A stretch of 64,000 bases of DNA from an uncultured SAR116 cluster alpha proteobacterium (lineage in GTDB: Bacteria; Pseudomonadota; Alphaproteobacteria; Puniceispirillales; Puniceispirillaceae), in NCBI GenBank assembly GCA_902596655.1, contig CACJUX010000009.1, positions 1 to 64,000 on the forward strand, in the 5' to 3' direction. The position numbers and the translations under genes were made by a program. Of the stretch, positions 53,041 through 62,311 are shown in pieces. The notes beneath the pieces were generated by a model. It was not told where the DNA came from, did not search any database, and was given only the letters and a program-made list of their open reading frames with translations. Position 1 is the stretch's first letter, and each line of letters starts with the position of its first letter.

Positions 53041-55173
53041 ATGGAAGCTATGGCAAATGATATGATGTTTTCAGGGTTGACCGAATCCATCCTGCCTCCG
53101 GCGAATACGGACATTCGCTATTTCAATCGAGAGTTAAGCTGGCTTGCCTTTAATGAGCGTGTGCTTGCGCTTACTGAGGATGTGTCGCTGCCCTTAGCTG
53201 AACGATTGCGGTTTGTGTCGATTTCGGCGGACAATCTGCATGAGTTTTTCATGGTTCGGATTGCCGGGTTGCGCCAGTTGCAGCAGCGTGGTGTGCACAG
53301 GGTGCCGCATGATGATACCGAAATTGAAACGCTCCTCTCGTTGCTTCACCAGCGGAGCTTAGCGCTTCTGGCTAAGCAAAACAGGCTGCTTGCCTCATTG
53401 ATTGCCGCCTTCAAGGCAGAAAATATTCTGATTCTTGACGAAGTGCCAACTGATGGCGAGGATGTGGAATGGCTGGAGACGCATTTTGTCACTAATATTC
53501 TGCCACTGCTGACGCCGACGACATTGGACCCAGCACACCCTTTCCCCTTCTTCCACAATCAGGGCAAGGGCATGTTGTTCGAGCTTGCCGACGCAAATAA
53601 AAAGCTTGTCCATGGCGTGATTCTACTGCCGGAAAATCTAGCCCGCTTTGTAAAATTGCCGGGTGACAATCTGCGATTTGTCCTTGTGGAAGCAGTGATC
53701 AAAGCCTGCATCGGCAAAATTTACACAAAGCATGTGTTAAAATCGTCAGCAGTTTTCAGCATCATACGCGACTCGGAAATTGAAATTGATGATGAGGCAA
53801 ATGACCTGATCAATGAATTCGAGACAGCTCTTCGCGCGCGAAAACGCGGCAACGTTGTCCTGCTGACCCTGAACTCTGATGCGTCTGCCTCAACGCTTAA
53901 CCTTCTCTGTCAGGCGATGGCGATCGAAAAAGACAGATGTTTTGGTGCGGATGGACCGGTGTCGCTCAATAATTTTGCCGAGCTGATCAGCTATATGCCA
54001 AAACATCTGCTTTATCCCACATTCAATCCCCGTTTTCCCCAACGAATCCGTGACTTTGATGGGGATTGCTTTGCTGCCATCCGCAACAAGGATATTGTCG
54101 TGCATCATCCCTATGAAAGTTTTGAGGTTGTCGTTCGATTTCTGCAGCAGTCGGCGCGAGATCCGGATGTGCTGGCCATTCGCCAGACGTTATATCGCAC
54201 CACACCAGACTCGCCGATTGTCGGTGCATTGATTGAGGCGGCTGAAAGCGGTAAATCCGTCACAGCGGTCATTGAATTGAAAGCGCGGTTTGATGAAAAG
54301 AACAATATTCTGCTGGCCCGCGATCTTGAGAGGGCCGGTGTGCATATTGCTTACGGGCTCACCGATCTGAAAATTCACGCTAAAATGTCGGCCGTTGTCC
54401 GGCGGGAGTCTGGGCGGCTCGTCACCTACACGCATCTGGGAACTGGCAATTATCATCCCATTACGGCAAAGGTTTATACCGATCTGTCATATTTCACCTG
54501 TGACAAGGAGGTGGGTCGTGATGTCTATGAGGTGTTCAAATATCTGACCAGCCACGTTCATCCTGAAAAGCTCAAGAAAAGTTTCATTTCTCCGCACCAG
54601 TCAATGCCACGGCTAAGCAGCCTGATCGACGCAGAGATTGTGGCAGCCGCGCAGGGCACCCCTTCCGGTATTTGGATCAAATGCAACGCAATTGTCGATA
54701 GAAATCTGATTGATAAACTCTATGAAGCCTCGTGCGCCGGAGTGAAGATTGAGATCATTGCGCGAGGCATCTGTTGCCTTCGTCCTGGAGTTGATGGTCT
54801 GTCGGAAAACATAACTGTTCGGTCAATCGTTGGCCGTTATCTTGAACATGGGCGCATCTATGCGTTTGCCAGTGGTGGCAAGTTTGGGTCGCCCAAGAAC
54901 ACGGTATTCATGTCATCAGCTGACTTGATGCCGCGCAATTTGCTTCGCCGCGTGGAAATGTTCGTTCAGCTGGAAAATCCAACCGTGCGCAAGCAGGTGA
55001 TCAATCAAATTCTGACAGCACTTTTGCAGGATGAAAGGAACAGCTGGTTTCTAATGCATGACGGTAGTTATAGACATTTTGAAACAGCTCCTGATAGTTT
55101 TTCTGCACATGATTATTTTATTGCCAACCCAAGCCTGTCTGGTGCCGGAAGCCTTGCGAAAGAGACCAAATGA
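53041..55173 (+). CDS. ppk1: Polyphosphate kinase 1
   Basis: This encodes 710 residues, full length. RYFNRELSWLAFNERVLALTED is the family start, DNLHEFFMVRIAGLRQ the N domain, KLIHAKMSAVVRRE-type sequence (LKIHAKMSAVVRRE) and YTHLGTGNYHPITAKVYTDLSYFTCDKE include the autophosphorylated histidine region, and RSIVGRYLEHGRIY another conserved site. It makes and degrades polyphosphate with ATP. It is the first gene of ppk-ppx-phoR-phoB. An inverted repeat and a TGTAAC-like repeat lie in the upstream gap. A second ATG three codons on is possible. Confidence 0.95.
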   Translation: MEAMANDMMFSGLTESILPPANTDIRYFNRELSWLAFNERVLALTEDVSLPLAERLRFVSISADNLHEFFMVRIAGLRQLQQRGVHRVPHDDTEIETLLSLLHQRSLALLAKQNRLLASLIAAFKAENILILDEVPTDGEDVEWLETHFVTNILPLLTPTTLDPAHPFPFFHNQGKGMLFELADANKKLVHGVILLPENLARFVKLPGDNLRFVLVEAVIKACIGKIYTKHVLKSSAVFSIIRDSEIEIDDEANDLINEFETALRARKRGNVVLLTLNSDASASTLNLLCQAMAIEKDRCFGADGPVSLNNFAELISYMPKHLLYPTFNPRFPQRIRDFDGDCFAAIRNKDIVVHHPYESFEVVVRFLQQSARDPDVLAIRQTLYRTTPDSPIVGALIEAAESGKSVTAVIELKARFDEKNNILLARDLERAGVHIAYGLTDLKIHAKMSAVVRRESGRLVTYTHLGTGNYHPITAKVYTDLSYFTCDKEVGRDVYEVFKYLTSHVHPEKLKKSFISPHQSMPRLSSLIDAEIVAAAQGTPSGIWIKCNAIVDRNLIDKLYEASCAGVKIEIIARGICCLRPGVDGLSENITVRSIVGRYLEHGRIYAFASGGKFGSPKNTVFMSSADLMPRNLLRRVEMFVQLENPTVRKQVINQILTALLQDERNSWFLMHDGSYRHFETAPDSFSAHDYFIANPSLSGAGSLAKETK

Positions 55174-56699
55174 AATCATTGGTGGCATCTTTTTTGGATA
55201 CGCGGCAGATTGCAAAATTACATTTCCAGCGAACTGCAACGATGGCTGTTATTGACATTGGGTCAAACTCTATCCGCCTAGTCATCTACGCATCGCAGGG
55301 TAGCTATCCGTTTCCTCTGTTCAATGAGCGTGCAAATTGTCGGCTTGGTGAGGGTATGGGTTATGATGGCATGTTGCGTGAGGACCGGATTAAGGTTGCG
55401 CTGGCAACGCTCGCCAGATTTGCCAAGATTCTCAGCAATATGAGAATATCAAAAGTCCACGCGTTCGCTACGGCGGCGGTCAGGTGCGCAAAAAATGCCA
55501 AACAGTTTATCAGCCCAGCTACCGCCTTGCTCAATAATGAAATTTTAGTTCTGTCAAAGCAAGCGGAGGCCTATTATGTCGCCCGCGGGCTGACACTCAA
55601 TTTGCCACGTGCAACCGGTCTTGTCGCCGATCTGGGCGGTTGCAGTATAGAGATTATCAAGCTTAAGAATGGTCTGATAAAAGAGTCGACAAGTTTTGAC
55701 TTTGGCCACTTGTCCAAAGTCAAACGCTCCCAAATCGATGATGTCTTTAGAGCTACGGACTGGATTTCTGCTAATTCGTCAAAACGGCTCTATGGTGTTG
55801 GCGGATCGTTCCGCGCACTTGCATCAGCTTATATCAAACAGTCGGGATACCCATTGCCTGTGTTGCATGGCCTGACTATTCCAACAAAAGCTGCACAGGG
55901 ATTGCTGACGGCATTTGCCAGTAAACCAAACGAACTAGTTGGCGTGCCGCCTGGACGGCAAAAAACCATGCCGGTAGCAGCAAAAATCATTGGTCGCCTC
56001 TTGGATCATTGTGGAGCCAAAGAAATCTATACAAGTGGGACAAGCATTCGCGACGGTGTTCTCGCAGAGAAGGGACTGGATGATGATGGACGCGCTGATT
56101 TTCTGCAGTCTGTCTGTGGTGAAATTTCAAAGGCGAGTCATCGATTTGCTGATGTACCAGATAGTCTTTTCACATTTCTGCGTCCCCTAGGCGGCTCTTT
56201 GGCTGACACGTCTGATAAACCCGATAAATCCAGGAAACGGAAATTTGAACGTCTTTTGCGGGCCGCTTGCTTAATATCAGACCTGTGCTGGAAAGAACAT
56301 GAGGATATACGTGGTGAAATTGGCGCAAGACGCGTTCTTGGACTGCCCGTGAATTGCTTGTCACATAAGGAACGGATCTGGTTGGCGATCGCGATCTATC
56401 ATCGGTATGTTGGTTACAAAACAAACAAATCACGACCACCAGAACTTAGCGCCATTCTTGGATGCAAGCGGCGGTTAGAGGCCACCACTATTGGTCTTGG
56501 ACTGAGATTTGCCCTGATATTTTCCGGCGGAGTCCCGAACTGCCTCGAATATCTTAGTCTTACCAATGAGGTAGGGGTTTTGACCCTGCGTGTTAAGGAC
56601 CAGGGCCGAGGCCTGATAGACAAACATACCCGCCGACGGTTCGCACAATTGGCACAGAGTGCGTCACTCATTCCTGAGATTGAGCAGGAAAGCGTATGA
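55170..56699 (+). CDS. ppx: Exopolyphosphatase (Ppx/GppA family)
   Basis: This encodes 509 residues. The ASKHA phosphatase fold is shown by VIDIGSNSIRLVIY, GLVADLGGCSIEIIKL, and YGVGGSFRALASAY. The carboxy-terminal helical domain (ICWKEHEDIRGEIGARRVLGLPV-type sequence) is present, as in full-length Ppx. The ATG overlaps the ppk stop (ATGA), so synthesis and breakdown of polyphosphate are linked at translation. About 25 residues precede the conserved start. Confidence 0.92.
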   Translation: MKSLVASFLDTRQIAKLHFQRTATMAVIDIGSNSIRLVIYASQGSYPFPLFNERANCRLGEGMGYDGMLREDRIKVALATLARFAKILSNMRISKVHAFATAAVRCAKNAKQFISPATALLNNEILVLSKQAEAYYVARGLTLNLPRATGLVADLGGCSIEIIKLKNGLIKESTSFDFGHLSKVKRSQIDDVFRATDWISANSSKRLYGVGGSFRALASAYIKQSGYPLPVLHGLTIPTKAAQGLLTAFASKPNELVGVPPGRQKTMPVAAKIIGRLLDHCGAKEIYTSGTSIRDGVLAEKGLDDDGRADFLQSVCGEISKASHRFADVPDSLFTFLRPLGGSLADTSDKPDKSRKRKFERLLRAACLISDLCWKEHEDIRGEIGARRVLGLPVNCLSHKERIWLAIAIYHRYVGYKTNKSRPPELSAILGCKRRLEATTIGLGLRFALIFSGGVPNCLEYLSLTNEVGVLTLRVKDQGRGLIDKHTRRRFAQLAQSASLIPEIEQESV

Positions 56700-56719
56700 T
56701 AGGAAGTGATAGGTAGATT

Positions 56720-57787
56720 ATGGATCGAGATACGCCAACATTGGAATATGCCAGTGAGCTTGGCCGGTTGCTTGATGATGGATTGCTTGTGGCTAATAGT
56801 GGTGGGACAATCTTGGCAGTGAACAATGCTGCTGTCAGACTTCTCGGTGAGAGTGTTGTGGGCAAAAACATCGCCGAGGTTGTTGAGTATGACGAGGCGA
56901 CTGAAAAACTGACACGATTAGCAAATGACGACATTGATAAAGAGTTTGTATTTCAACCTGATTCGGCTGTGCGCCGTGAGTTCAAGGTGCGTATCAAACA
57001 GCTAAAGAATAGTTTGGTCCTGGTGCTGCTGATGGACATGACGCTGCAACGTAACCTTGAAAAAGTGCGGCGCGACTTCGTGGCGAATGTAAGCCATGAA
57101 TTGCGTTCACCTCTGACCAGTTTAGCAGGGTTCATCGAAACGATTCTGGATAATGAGATTCAGGATCACGAAACATTGGTTCGATTCCTTAAAATCATGG
57201 ATGAGGAAGCAAAGCGAATGGCACGCCTTATAGATGATCTTCTCTCGCTGTCGCGTGTTGAAGTGGATGAGCATATTGTACCGTCAGAGACAGTGCCTCT
57301 TTTGGAGGTTGTCCGCTCGGTCATTCACTCCTTAGAGAATCGAGCAAAGCGTCGCGAGATGCGTATCGATTTTGTTGATAAACGCCCGGGAGGTTCAGCC
57401 AACCCTTTCATGTATGGCTATTCTGATGAAATCAATGAGATTTTCCACAATCTTATTGATAATGCGATCAAATATGGATTTGAGAAAACATCGATCTTCG
57501 TCCATGTCAATGCCAAGCGGAATGATCATGTGATCATTTCCGTGAGTAATTTTGGTGACCAGATTGCCGAGAAACACCTGTCGCGTCTGACCGAGCGCTT
57601 TTACCGTGTGGACAAAGCGCGTTCCCGGCAAATTGGGGGGACTGGCCTAGGTCTTGCCATTGTCAAGCACATAGTCAACCGCCACCGCGGTTTGTTGACG
57701 ATTAAAAGCCTGCCCAAGGGTAAAACCACTTTCACTGTTGAATTACCAGTCATCAACCGATCGGAAAGACAAAACGCATCAACATGA
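56720..57787 (+). CDS. phoR: Sensor histidine kinase of the PhoR type, without membrane segments
   Basis: This encodes 355 residues. A PAS-like region (ASELGRLLDDGLLVANSGGTILAVNNAAVRLLG, about 10-110) precedes FVANVSHELRSPLTSLAGF with the phosphorylated His126 and an ATPase domain with IFHNLIDNAIKYG (N box) and GGTGLGLAIVKHIV (G2 box). The PAS-HisKA-ATPase order and the phoB gene downstream fit PhoR. Unlike most PhoR proteins it has no N-terminal transmembrane hairpin, so it would be cytoplasmic or bound to the membrane by a partner. It starts 20 bases after ppx. Confidence 0.88.
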   Translation: MDRDTPTLEYASELGRLLDDGLLVANSGGTILAVNNAAVRLLGESVVGKNIAEVVEYDEATEKLTRLANDDIDKEFVFQPDSAVRREFKVRIKQLKNSLVLVLLMDMTLQRNLEKVRRDFVANVSHELRSPLTSLAGFIETILDNEIQDHETLVRFLKIMDEEAKRMARLIDDLLSLSRVEVDEHIVPSETVPLLEVVRSVIHSLENRAKRREMRIDFVDKRPGGSANPFMYGYSDEINEIFHNLIDNAIKYGFEKTSIFVHVNAKRNDHVIISVSNFGDQIAEKHLSRLTERFYRVDKARSRQIGGTGLGLAIVKHIVNRHRGLLTIKSLPKGKTTFTVELPVINRSERQNAST

Positions 57788-57796
57788 CAGCATGCT

Positions 57797-57815
57797 TCTT
57801 CATAAAAGTGTAACA
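57797..57815 (+). promoter_or_regulatory. Candidate Pho box upstream of phoB
   Basis: TCATAAAAGTGTAACA lies about 55 bases before the phoB ATG and matches most positions of the known PhoB-binding repeat consensus CTGTCATA-WAW-CTGTMAY, mainly in its second half. Autoregulation of phoB by phosphate starvation is the inference. Only one unit is seen. Confidence 0.45.
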
Positions 57816-57869
57816 ATGCACCGGCATATATTAAATTGTTTAAGTTACCAGAAGTGGAAATAGTGAGAA

Positions 57870-58589
57870 ATGAGCATAACTATTCGGGTGCTTATTGCTG
57901 ACGACGAACCCAACCAGCTTGAATTGTTGTCATACAATCTGAGCCAATCCGAGTTTGAGGTGATCCGAGCTAATGACGGTCAACAGGCTCTTAAGATGAT
58001 TGAGGATCATCGTCCCGATCTTGTGATCCTCGATTGGATGATGCCTAACATGTCCGGTATTGATGTTTGCCGCACCTTGCGGAGTCGCTCCGAAACCAAA
58101 TTGTTGCCAATCATTCTACTCAGTGCACGCGGTGAGGAAGGTGACAAAACGCTTGGTCTGGATGTTGGCGCTGACGATTACATATCAAAGCCCTTCTCAC
58201 CCCGCGAATTGATCAGCCGGGTAAAGGCGCTTTTGCGACGCTCACGACCGGCATTGCTGGATGATGTTTTGGAATGTCATGATCTGATTTTCAATCAGGT
58301 AACGATGGAAATCAGTCGTAGTGGGCAGGCTATTGAGCTGGGGCCAAAGGAATGCCGCCTGCTGTCAATTCTGATGGAACGTCCGGGACGTGTTTTTAGC
58401 CGAGCGCAATTGCTCGATCTGGTGTGGGGCCATGGTGTGTATGTAGAAGAGCGCACAGTTGATGTTCATATGAGCCGCCTGCGCAAGGCTATTAACGCAC
58501 CGGTTAACGATGGTGGGCAGGTTGCTAACCTGATCCGCACGGTACGGGGAAGGGGCTATTCGCTCCGAGCGCCAGCAAACGATTGCTAG
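57870..58589 (+). CDS. phoB: Phosphate regulon response regulator
   Basis: This encodes 239 residues of an OmpR/PhoB-type regulator. The receiver has the acidic pair ADDEP, phosphorylated Asp55 (VILDWMMPNMSG) and LGLDVGADDYISKPFSPRELISR with the conserved Lys. The winged-helix domain ends VWGHGVYVEERTVDVHMSRLRKAI and VRGRGYSL. It is 80 bases downstream of the kinase gene, with its own possible promoter in that gap. It would activate phosphate acquisition genes when phosphate is low. Confidence 0.94.
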   Translation: MSITIRVLIADDEPNQLELLSYNLSQSEFEVIRANDGQQALKMIEDHRPDLVILDWMMPNMSGIDVCRTLRSRSETKLLPIILLSARGEEGDKTLGLDVGADDYISKPFSPRELISRVKALLRRSRPALLDDVLECHDLIFNQVTMEISRSGQAIELGPKECRLLSILMERPGRVFSRAQLLDLVWGHGVYVEERTVDVHMSRLRKAINAPVNDGGQVANLIRTVRGRGYSLRAPANDC

Positions 58590-58714
58590 TCTACTGCTTA
58601 ATATAGATATATACGATGAGTTGAGATGATCCTCACCATTTCATCAAGGATGGCATTGCCGTGCTCTGGGTGCGATAAGAGAGCAAATTGATCTTCCAGA
58701 GCGTGAGCCTTTAA

Positions 58715-59134
58715 ATGCCTGACAGCGATACTCAAAACAGCCCAGCCCATTTTGTGCCGCTCTCATCGATTATGAATCAGCATGCCGGTCGACTTCTTGA
58801 CTACATGCAGGAGCACAAGGCACGCAATGTCGTCATTACCTTGCAGGTGAAGATTGATATTGCGGGCAAGAAGAAAAAGCCTTTTTTTGTTGCCGTCGGT
58901 GTTACATTTGATTTTGAGACACCCGAAGCGCTCATCGATGAGGTCCAGCGCCAATGCCCGCATGATCATGATTGTCTTTTTGCATGGGTGCCTGCGCATC
59001 TCTTTGGCAGTGAGGATTTTGGCATCGCAATTGACGAAATTGGGGTTGGAGAAAATCTACAGAATGGGCTTGTTGGCGAAGTGATCGAAAAGGCGGCAGT
59101 GGAGCAGGCCGTCACCGCGCTGGTCGCGTCCTAG
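58715..59134 (+). CDS. Protein of unknown function
   Basis: This encodes 139 residues with no recognised family. The start is hydrophilic (SDTQNSPAHFVPLSSIMNQH), then come a helix and a strand (RLLDYMQEHKARNVVITLQVKIDIAGKKKKPFFVAVGVTFD) and an acidic C-terminal half (FGSEDFGIAIDEIGVGENL). It has no signal or membrane segment. It lies 125 bases downstream of phoB and just before the YaiI-type gene, possibly cotranscribed with it. Confidence 0.65.
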   Translation: MPDSDTQNSPAHFVPLSSIMNQHAGRLLDYMQEHKARNVVITLQVKIDIAGKKKKPFFVAVGVTFDFETPEALIDEVQRQCPHDHDCLFAWVPAHLFGSEDFGIAIDEIGVGENLQNGLVGEVIEKAAVEQAVTALVAS

Positions 59135-59147
59135 ACGGTCTGATGCC

Positions 59148-59615
59148 ATGTCGAGAGTGATCTACATCGATGCTGATGCCTGTCCAGTCAAGGATGAGAC
59201 GGTGCAGGTTGCCCGCCGGCATGGCTTGCGCGTCTACATTGTTTCGAACGGAGGAATTCGTCCGCATCAGGACCCACTCGTGCAGACCGTGATTGTTTCG
59301 GATGGCCCTGATGTTGCCGATAAATGGATTGCTGATCGTGCCTCTGATGGGGATGTTGTGGTGACTGCGGACATTACGCTAGCAGCCCGGGTTATTGCCA
59401 GTGGGTCAGCCGCATTACGCCACAATGGTGATGTCTTCAGCGCCGAGAATATTGGCTCACAGCTTGCAACCCGTGATCTGATGACTGATCTTCGGGCTGC
59501 GGATCCATTGATGACTAGGGCTGGCAAGCAGGGGGGACGGGCATTTTCAAAACAGGACAGATCACGGTTTCTGGAGCGTCTAGAGGCCTTGATCCGTAAG
59601 GCTAATCGCTCTTAA
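59148..59615 (+). CDS. DUF188 (YaiI/YqxD) family protein
   Basis: This encodes 155 residues. [33 protein letters not shown] is the family-defining start, then [32 protein letters not shown] and [23 protein letters not shown]. It has a PIN-like nuclease fold with conserved aspartates, but function is not established. Its end overlaps the DUF2256 gene on the other strand by 14 bases. Confidence 0.92.
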   Translation: MSRVIYIDADACPVKDETVQVARRHGLRVYIVSNGGIRPHQDPLVQTVIVSDGPDVADKWIADRASDGDVVVTADITLAARVIASGSAALRHNGDVFSAENIGSQLATRDLMTDLRAADPLMTRAGKQGGRAFSKQDRSRFLERLEALIRKANRS

Positions 59616-59766
59616 ATGCTGGCTTGCTCCCGTTTCCAGCACAGGCCTTCGAGCAATAGCGCACATTCTCCCAGTCGCGCTTCCATTTCTTTCTCCAGAA
59701 AAAGGGACGTAAGCATGTCGGACAGATTTTTGATGGAAGATTCTTCTTTTTTAACATTTTTGTCAT
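59602..59766 (-). CDS. DUF2256 zinc-ribbon-like small protein (not in the ORF track)
   Basis: This encodes 54 residues, below the track's length limit. Reading the minus strand from ATG 59766 gives a lysine-rich start, [34 protein letters not shown] and a short end KPAFKSD. The CxxC..CxxxC pattern and WRKKWxRxWxxVxYCSxxC are diagnostic of DUF2256, a small predicted zinc protein of unknown role. The track's minus ORF 59612..59911 is another frame across the same DNA. It overlaps the DUF188 gene tail by 14 bases. Confidence 0.88.
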   Translation of the reverse strand: MTKMLKKKNLPSKICPTCLRPFFWRKKWKRDWENVRYCSKACAGNGSKPAFKSD

Positions 59767-59815
59767 GTAGCAAGCTTATTGTCTGTCGCTTGCAATTCCA
59801 AGAGCAAAGCAGATG

Positions 59816-60303
59816 ATGATTCCAGCTAAAAATAATCTTTTTCTCTGTACTGGAAATTCTGCCCGCTCGGTGATTGCCGAGGGCATCCTGCGGCTTCGGG
59901 GTGCCGGCCACTATAGAGGCTTTTCTGCAGGGTCAATGCCAACGGGACAACCAAATCCCTTTGCGTTGCGAGTGTTGGAGAGACGTGGAATTGAGGCCAG
60001 CTTTGCGCGATCGAAGAGTTGGGATGAATTTGCCGGACAACAGGCAAAGATGATGCATATTATCATCACTGTCTGTGACAATGCCGCGGGCGAATTTGTC
60101 CGATTTGGCCGGGCATGCCGGTTTCGGCTCATTGGGGCGTAGCTGACCCGGCTGCTGTTACCGGCTCTGACGAAAAAATTGCCGCTGCTTTTAAGGTGAC
60201 CTATTCTCAGATGTGCCGGTGAATTAATAGGTTCCTTACCCTGAAAGATCTGAATGAGAGTTCGTTACAAGCCGCAATTGCTGAAATCGGTGATATGGAT
60301 TGA
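59816..60303 (+). pseudogene. arsC: Broken arsenate reductase of the low-molecular-weight phosphatase type
   Basis: The front reads NNLFLCTGNSARSVIAEGIL, GFSAGSMPTG and MMHIIITVCDNAAGEF, the ArsC/LMW-PTP pattern with its P-loop Cys. At about 60095 the frame is lost by a one-base change; the continuation CPIWPGMPVSAHWG, AFKVTYSQMCR is in the next frame, then an in-frame TGA at 60220 interrupts before INRFLTLKDLNESSLQAAIAEIG. Two independent lesions make decay more likely than a single sequencing error. A decayed aquaporin gene follows. Confidence 0.88.
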
Positions 60304-60968
60304 TCATAAATAATTTTTACCGCGCTCTCGTCAGTGAATGGCTCGGCACCATGTTGTTGCTGGCCACTGTCATTGGTTCAGGGATTATGGCTGAGAACCT
60401 AGCGGCAGGGAATATGGCTATTGCCCTGCTTGGCAATACAATCCCGACAAGCGCTATTCTTGTCGTTCTGATCACCATCTTTGGCCCAATTTTGGGCACT
60501 CATTTCAATCCGGCGGTGACCATTGCCTTTTTGTTGCGCAGGGAGATCCTGCCCCGGTAGGCGGTGGCTTATGTCGAGGTTCAGGTTGTAGGTGCGGTTT
60601 GTGGGACAATTCTTGCGCATTTCATGTTTGAGCTTCCTCTTTTCCAGGAGTCGACAAAGTTGCGGTCTGGGGTAGCGCAATGGGGATCGGAGTTTGTGGC
60701 AACTTTTGGTTTGCTAGCGACGATTTTTGGCACATAGCGCTGGCGGTCAAAGGCGATGCCGATGATGGTAGGTCTCTATATCACCGCCGCTTATTGGTTT
60801 ACCGCCTCGACCAGCTTTGCTAATCCAGAAGTTACTAATGCTCGCTCCTTTACCAATACGTTTTCAGGTATTCTTCTAGAAGATGCGCTCAGTTTTATAA
60901 TTGCCCAGCTTGCAGCTTCAGTGATCGGCTCCTATGCTTTGCGGTGGTTGTTTGCGCCAACACGTTGA
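60300..60968 (+). pseudogene. aqpS: Broken aquaporin/MIP channel of the arsenic-linked (AqpS-like) type
   Basis: One frame of 223 codons from TTG 60300 to TGA 60968 encodes a six-helix MIP protein (EWLGTMLLLATVIGSGIM; the first NPA box in THFNPAVTIAFL), but TAG codons interrupt at 60558 and 60735. After the first stop the text continues VAYVEVQVVGAVCGTILAHF and, after the second, TASTSFANPEVTNARSF, where the second NPA box is NPE. The neighbouring arsC remnant fits the AqpS-type arsenite channel of rhizobial ars operons. The overlap with arsC and their order are operon-like. Confidence 0.87.
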
Positions 60969-61003
60969 CGACTGTTCTGTTCTCTTTTTTGTGGCACTTT
61001 TCT

Positions 61004-62221
61004 ATGTCCAAAGAAAATCCTGCTGACTATGATGGGCAGTCTGCTAGACCAGAGGTCAGATTGCCAATAACACTGCTGATAGTTCTCTCAGGCCTTGGCC
61101 CGTTCTCGATGCTAGTTGTTGTTCCTTTAATACCCGCAATTTCTGAGAGCTTTGGACAAGAGTATCGCTCAGCACAATTGGTGCTTAGTGCTTACTTCAT
61201 AGTTTTTGCGTTTGCACAATTAACGCTTGGACCATTATCAGACCGCTTGGGCCGAAAGCCTGTTCTTGTTGTCGGTATTGCAAGTTATGTGATTGGAAGT
61301 CTGGTGTGTTGGCAGGCGATGGAACTAGGACCTATGCTATTGGGCAGGTGTTTCCAATCTGTAGGTGCAGCTGCCGGTCAAGTTTTGACACGTGTATTGC
61401 TCTTTGATGTATACGGTAAAAAGAGAACAGCTAGCCTGATTGGGTACATGACCATTGCGATGGTTTTTGGTCCAATGATTGCTCCTATATTTGCCGGTTT
61501 CTTTGCCACGACCATTGGGTGGCAGGATGTTTTTTTAATCCTTACGGTAATTAGTCTGATTGTGTTTTTTTGGTTACTGAAATCACTTCCAGAAACAAAA
61601 TGGATTGGAGCTTGTCAATGCAAGAAGACACAAGGGGTTTTTGACGGTCTGCCTCTGTTCAGAAATCGTGATTTTTTGTCGCTGTGCGGCGTATGGGTGT
61701 TTACTTCGGCCGTTTATTTCTCATTTCTCGCAGGAGCCGCGTTTTTAGTCATTGAAGAAATGGGTAAGTCCGAAGTTGAATACGGAGCTTACTTCGTAAT
61801 TGCAAGCATCTGTTTTATGTTCGGTAACCTGATGTCAGCGCGTCTATCAAATAGGCTTGGGCTTTTTAAGTTTATTCAGTATGGTACGGGACTAGCAATG
61901 TTGTCAGTACTGACACAATGGTTGCTGACAGGTATTGACCACCCGCTGGTTGTGTTTTTACCAATGTTTGGTGTCGCTATAGCTAATGGTTTAGTTATAC
62001 CCAATGCAGCGACGATGATTATGGGTGTCGTGCCAAAACTGTCTGGCGCAGCATCTGGGCTCTCAGGGTTTTTACAAATCGGATGCGGAGCCATTGTCAC
62101 TTGGCTGGTTGGCCATTTCCAGTTCTACAACTCATTCACCATGATAATCGTGATGAATATCTGCGCGATACTGTCTGTCATTAGTCTGCTTCTGTTGCGC
62201 AAACCAGCCATAATGGAGTGA
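61004..62221 (+). CDS. MFS multidrug transporter, Bcr/CflA type
   Basis: This encodes 405 residues from ATG 61004; the track's 60944 start overlaps the aquaporin remnant. Twelve membrane segments are expected. The motif A loop GPLSDRLGRKPVLVVG follows helix 2, and SYVIGSLVCW and RCFQSVGAAAGQVLTRVLLFDV (motif C-like region) match the drug:H+ antiporter Bcr/CflA group. The gene looks intact, unlike its upstream neighbours. A role in export of a drug or other compound is inferred; a part in arsenic resistance is not supported by sequence. Confidence 0.85.
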   Translation: MSKENPADYDGQSARPEVRLPITLLIVLSGLGPFSMLVVVPLIPAISESFGQEYRSAQLVLSAYFIVFAFAQLTLGPLSDRLGRKPVLVVGIASYVIGSLVCWQAMELGPMLLGRCFQSVGAAAGQVLTRVLLFDVYGKKRTASLIGYMTIAMVFGPMIAPIFAGFFATTIGWQDVFLILTVISLIVFFWLLKSLPETKWIGACQCKKTQGVFDGLPLFRNRDFLSLCGVWVFTSAVYFSFLAGAAFLVIEEMGKSEVEYGAYFVIASICFMFGNLMSARLSNRLGLFKFIQYGTGLAMLSVLTQWLLTGIDHPLVVFLPMFGVAIANGLVIPNAATMIMGVVPKLSGAASGLSGFLQIGCGAIVTWLVGHFQFYNSFTMIIVMNICAILSVISLLLLRKPAIME

Positions 62222-62311
62222 TTTGTGGAAATTAATGCTTTCCCTTGCACCAGTTTGCAATTAGGAATGCGGCGCGAGCAGCAAAAAGCATCTACCTAAA
62301 GAGAGATGATG

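Noticed and set aside
59612-59911. 99-residue minus ORF over the DUF2256 region
   Set aside because: The correct frame on this strand is that of the 54-residue DUF2256 protein; this ORF overlaps it out of frame and runs across the arsC start.
61004-62221. MFS transporter as an arsenical exporter (ArsJ-like)
   Set aside because: The sequence fits Bcr/CflA drug exporters, and proximity to dead ars genes is not enough.
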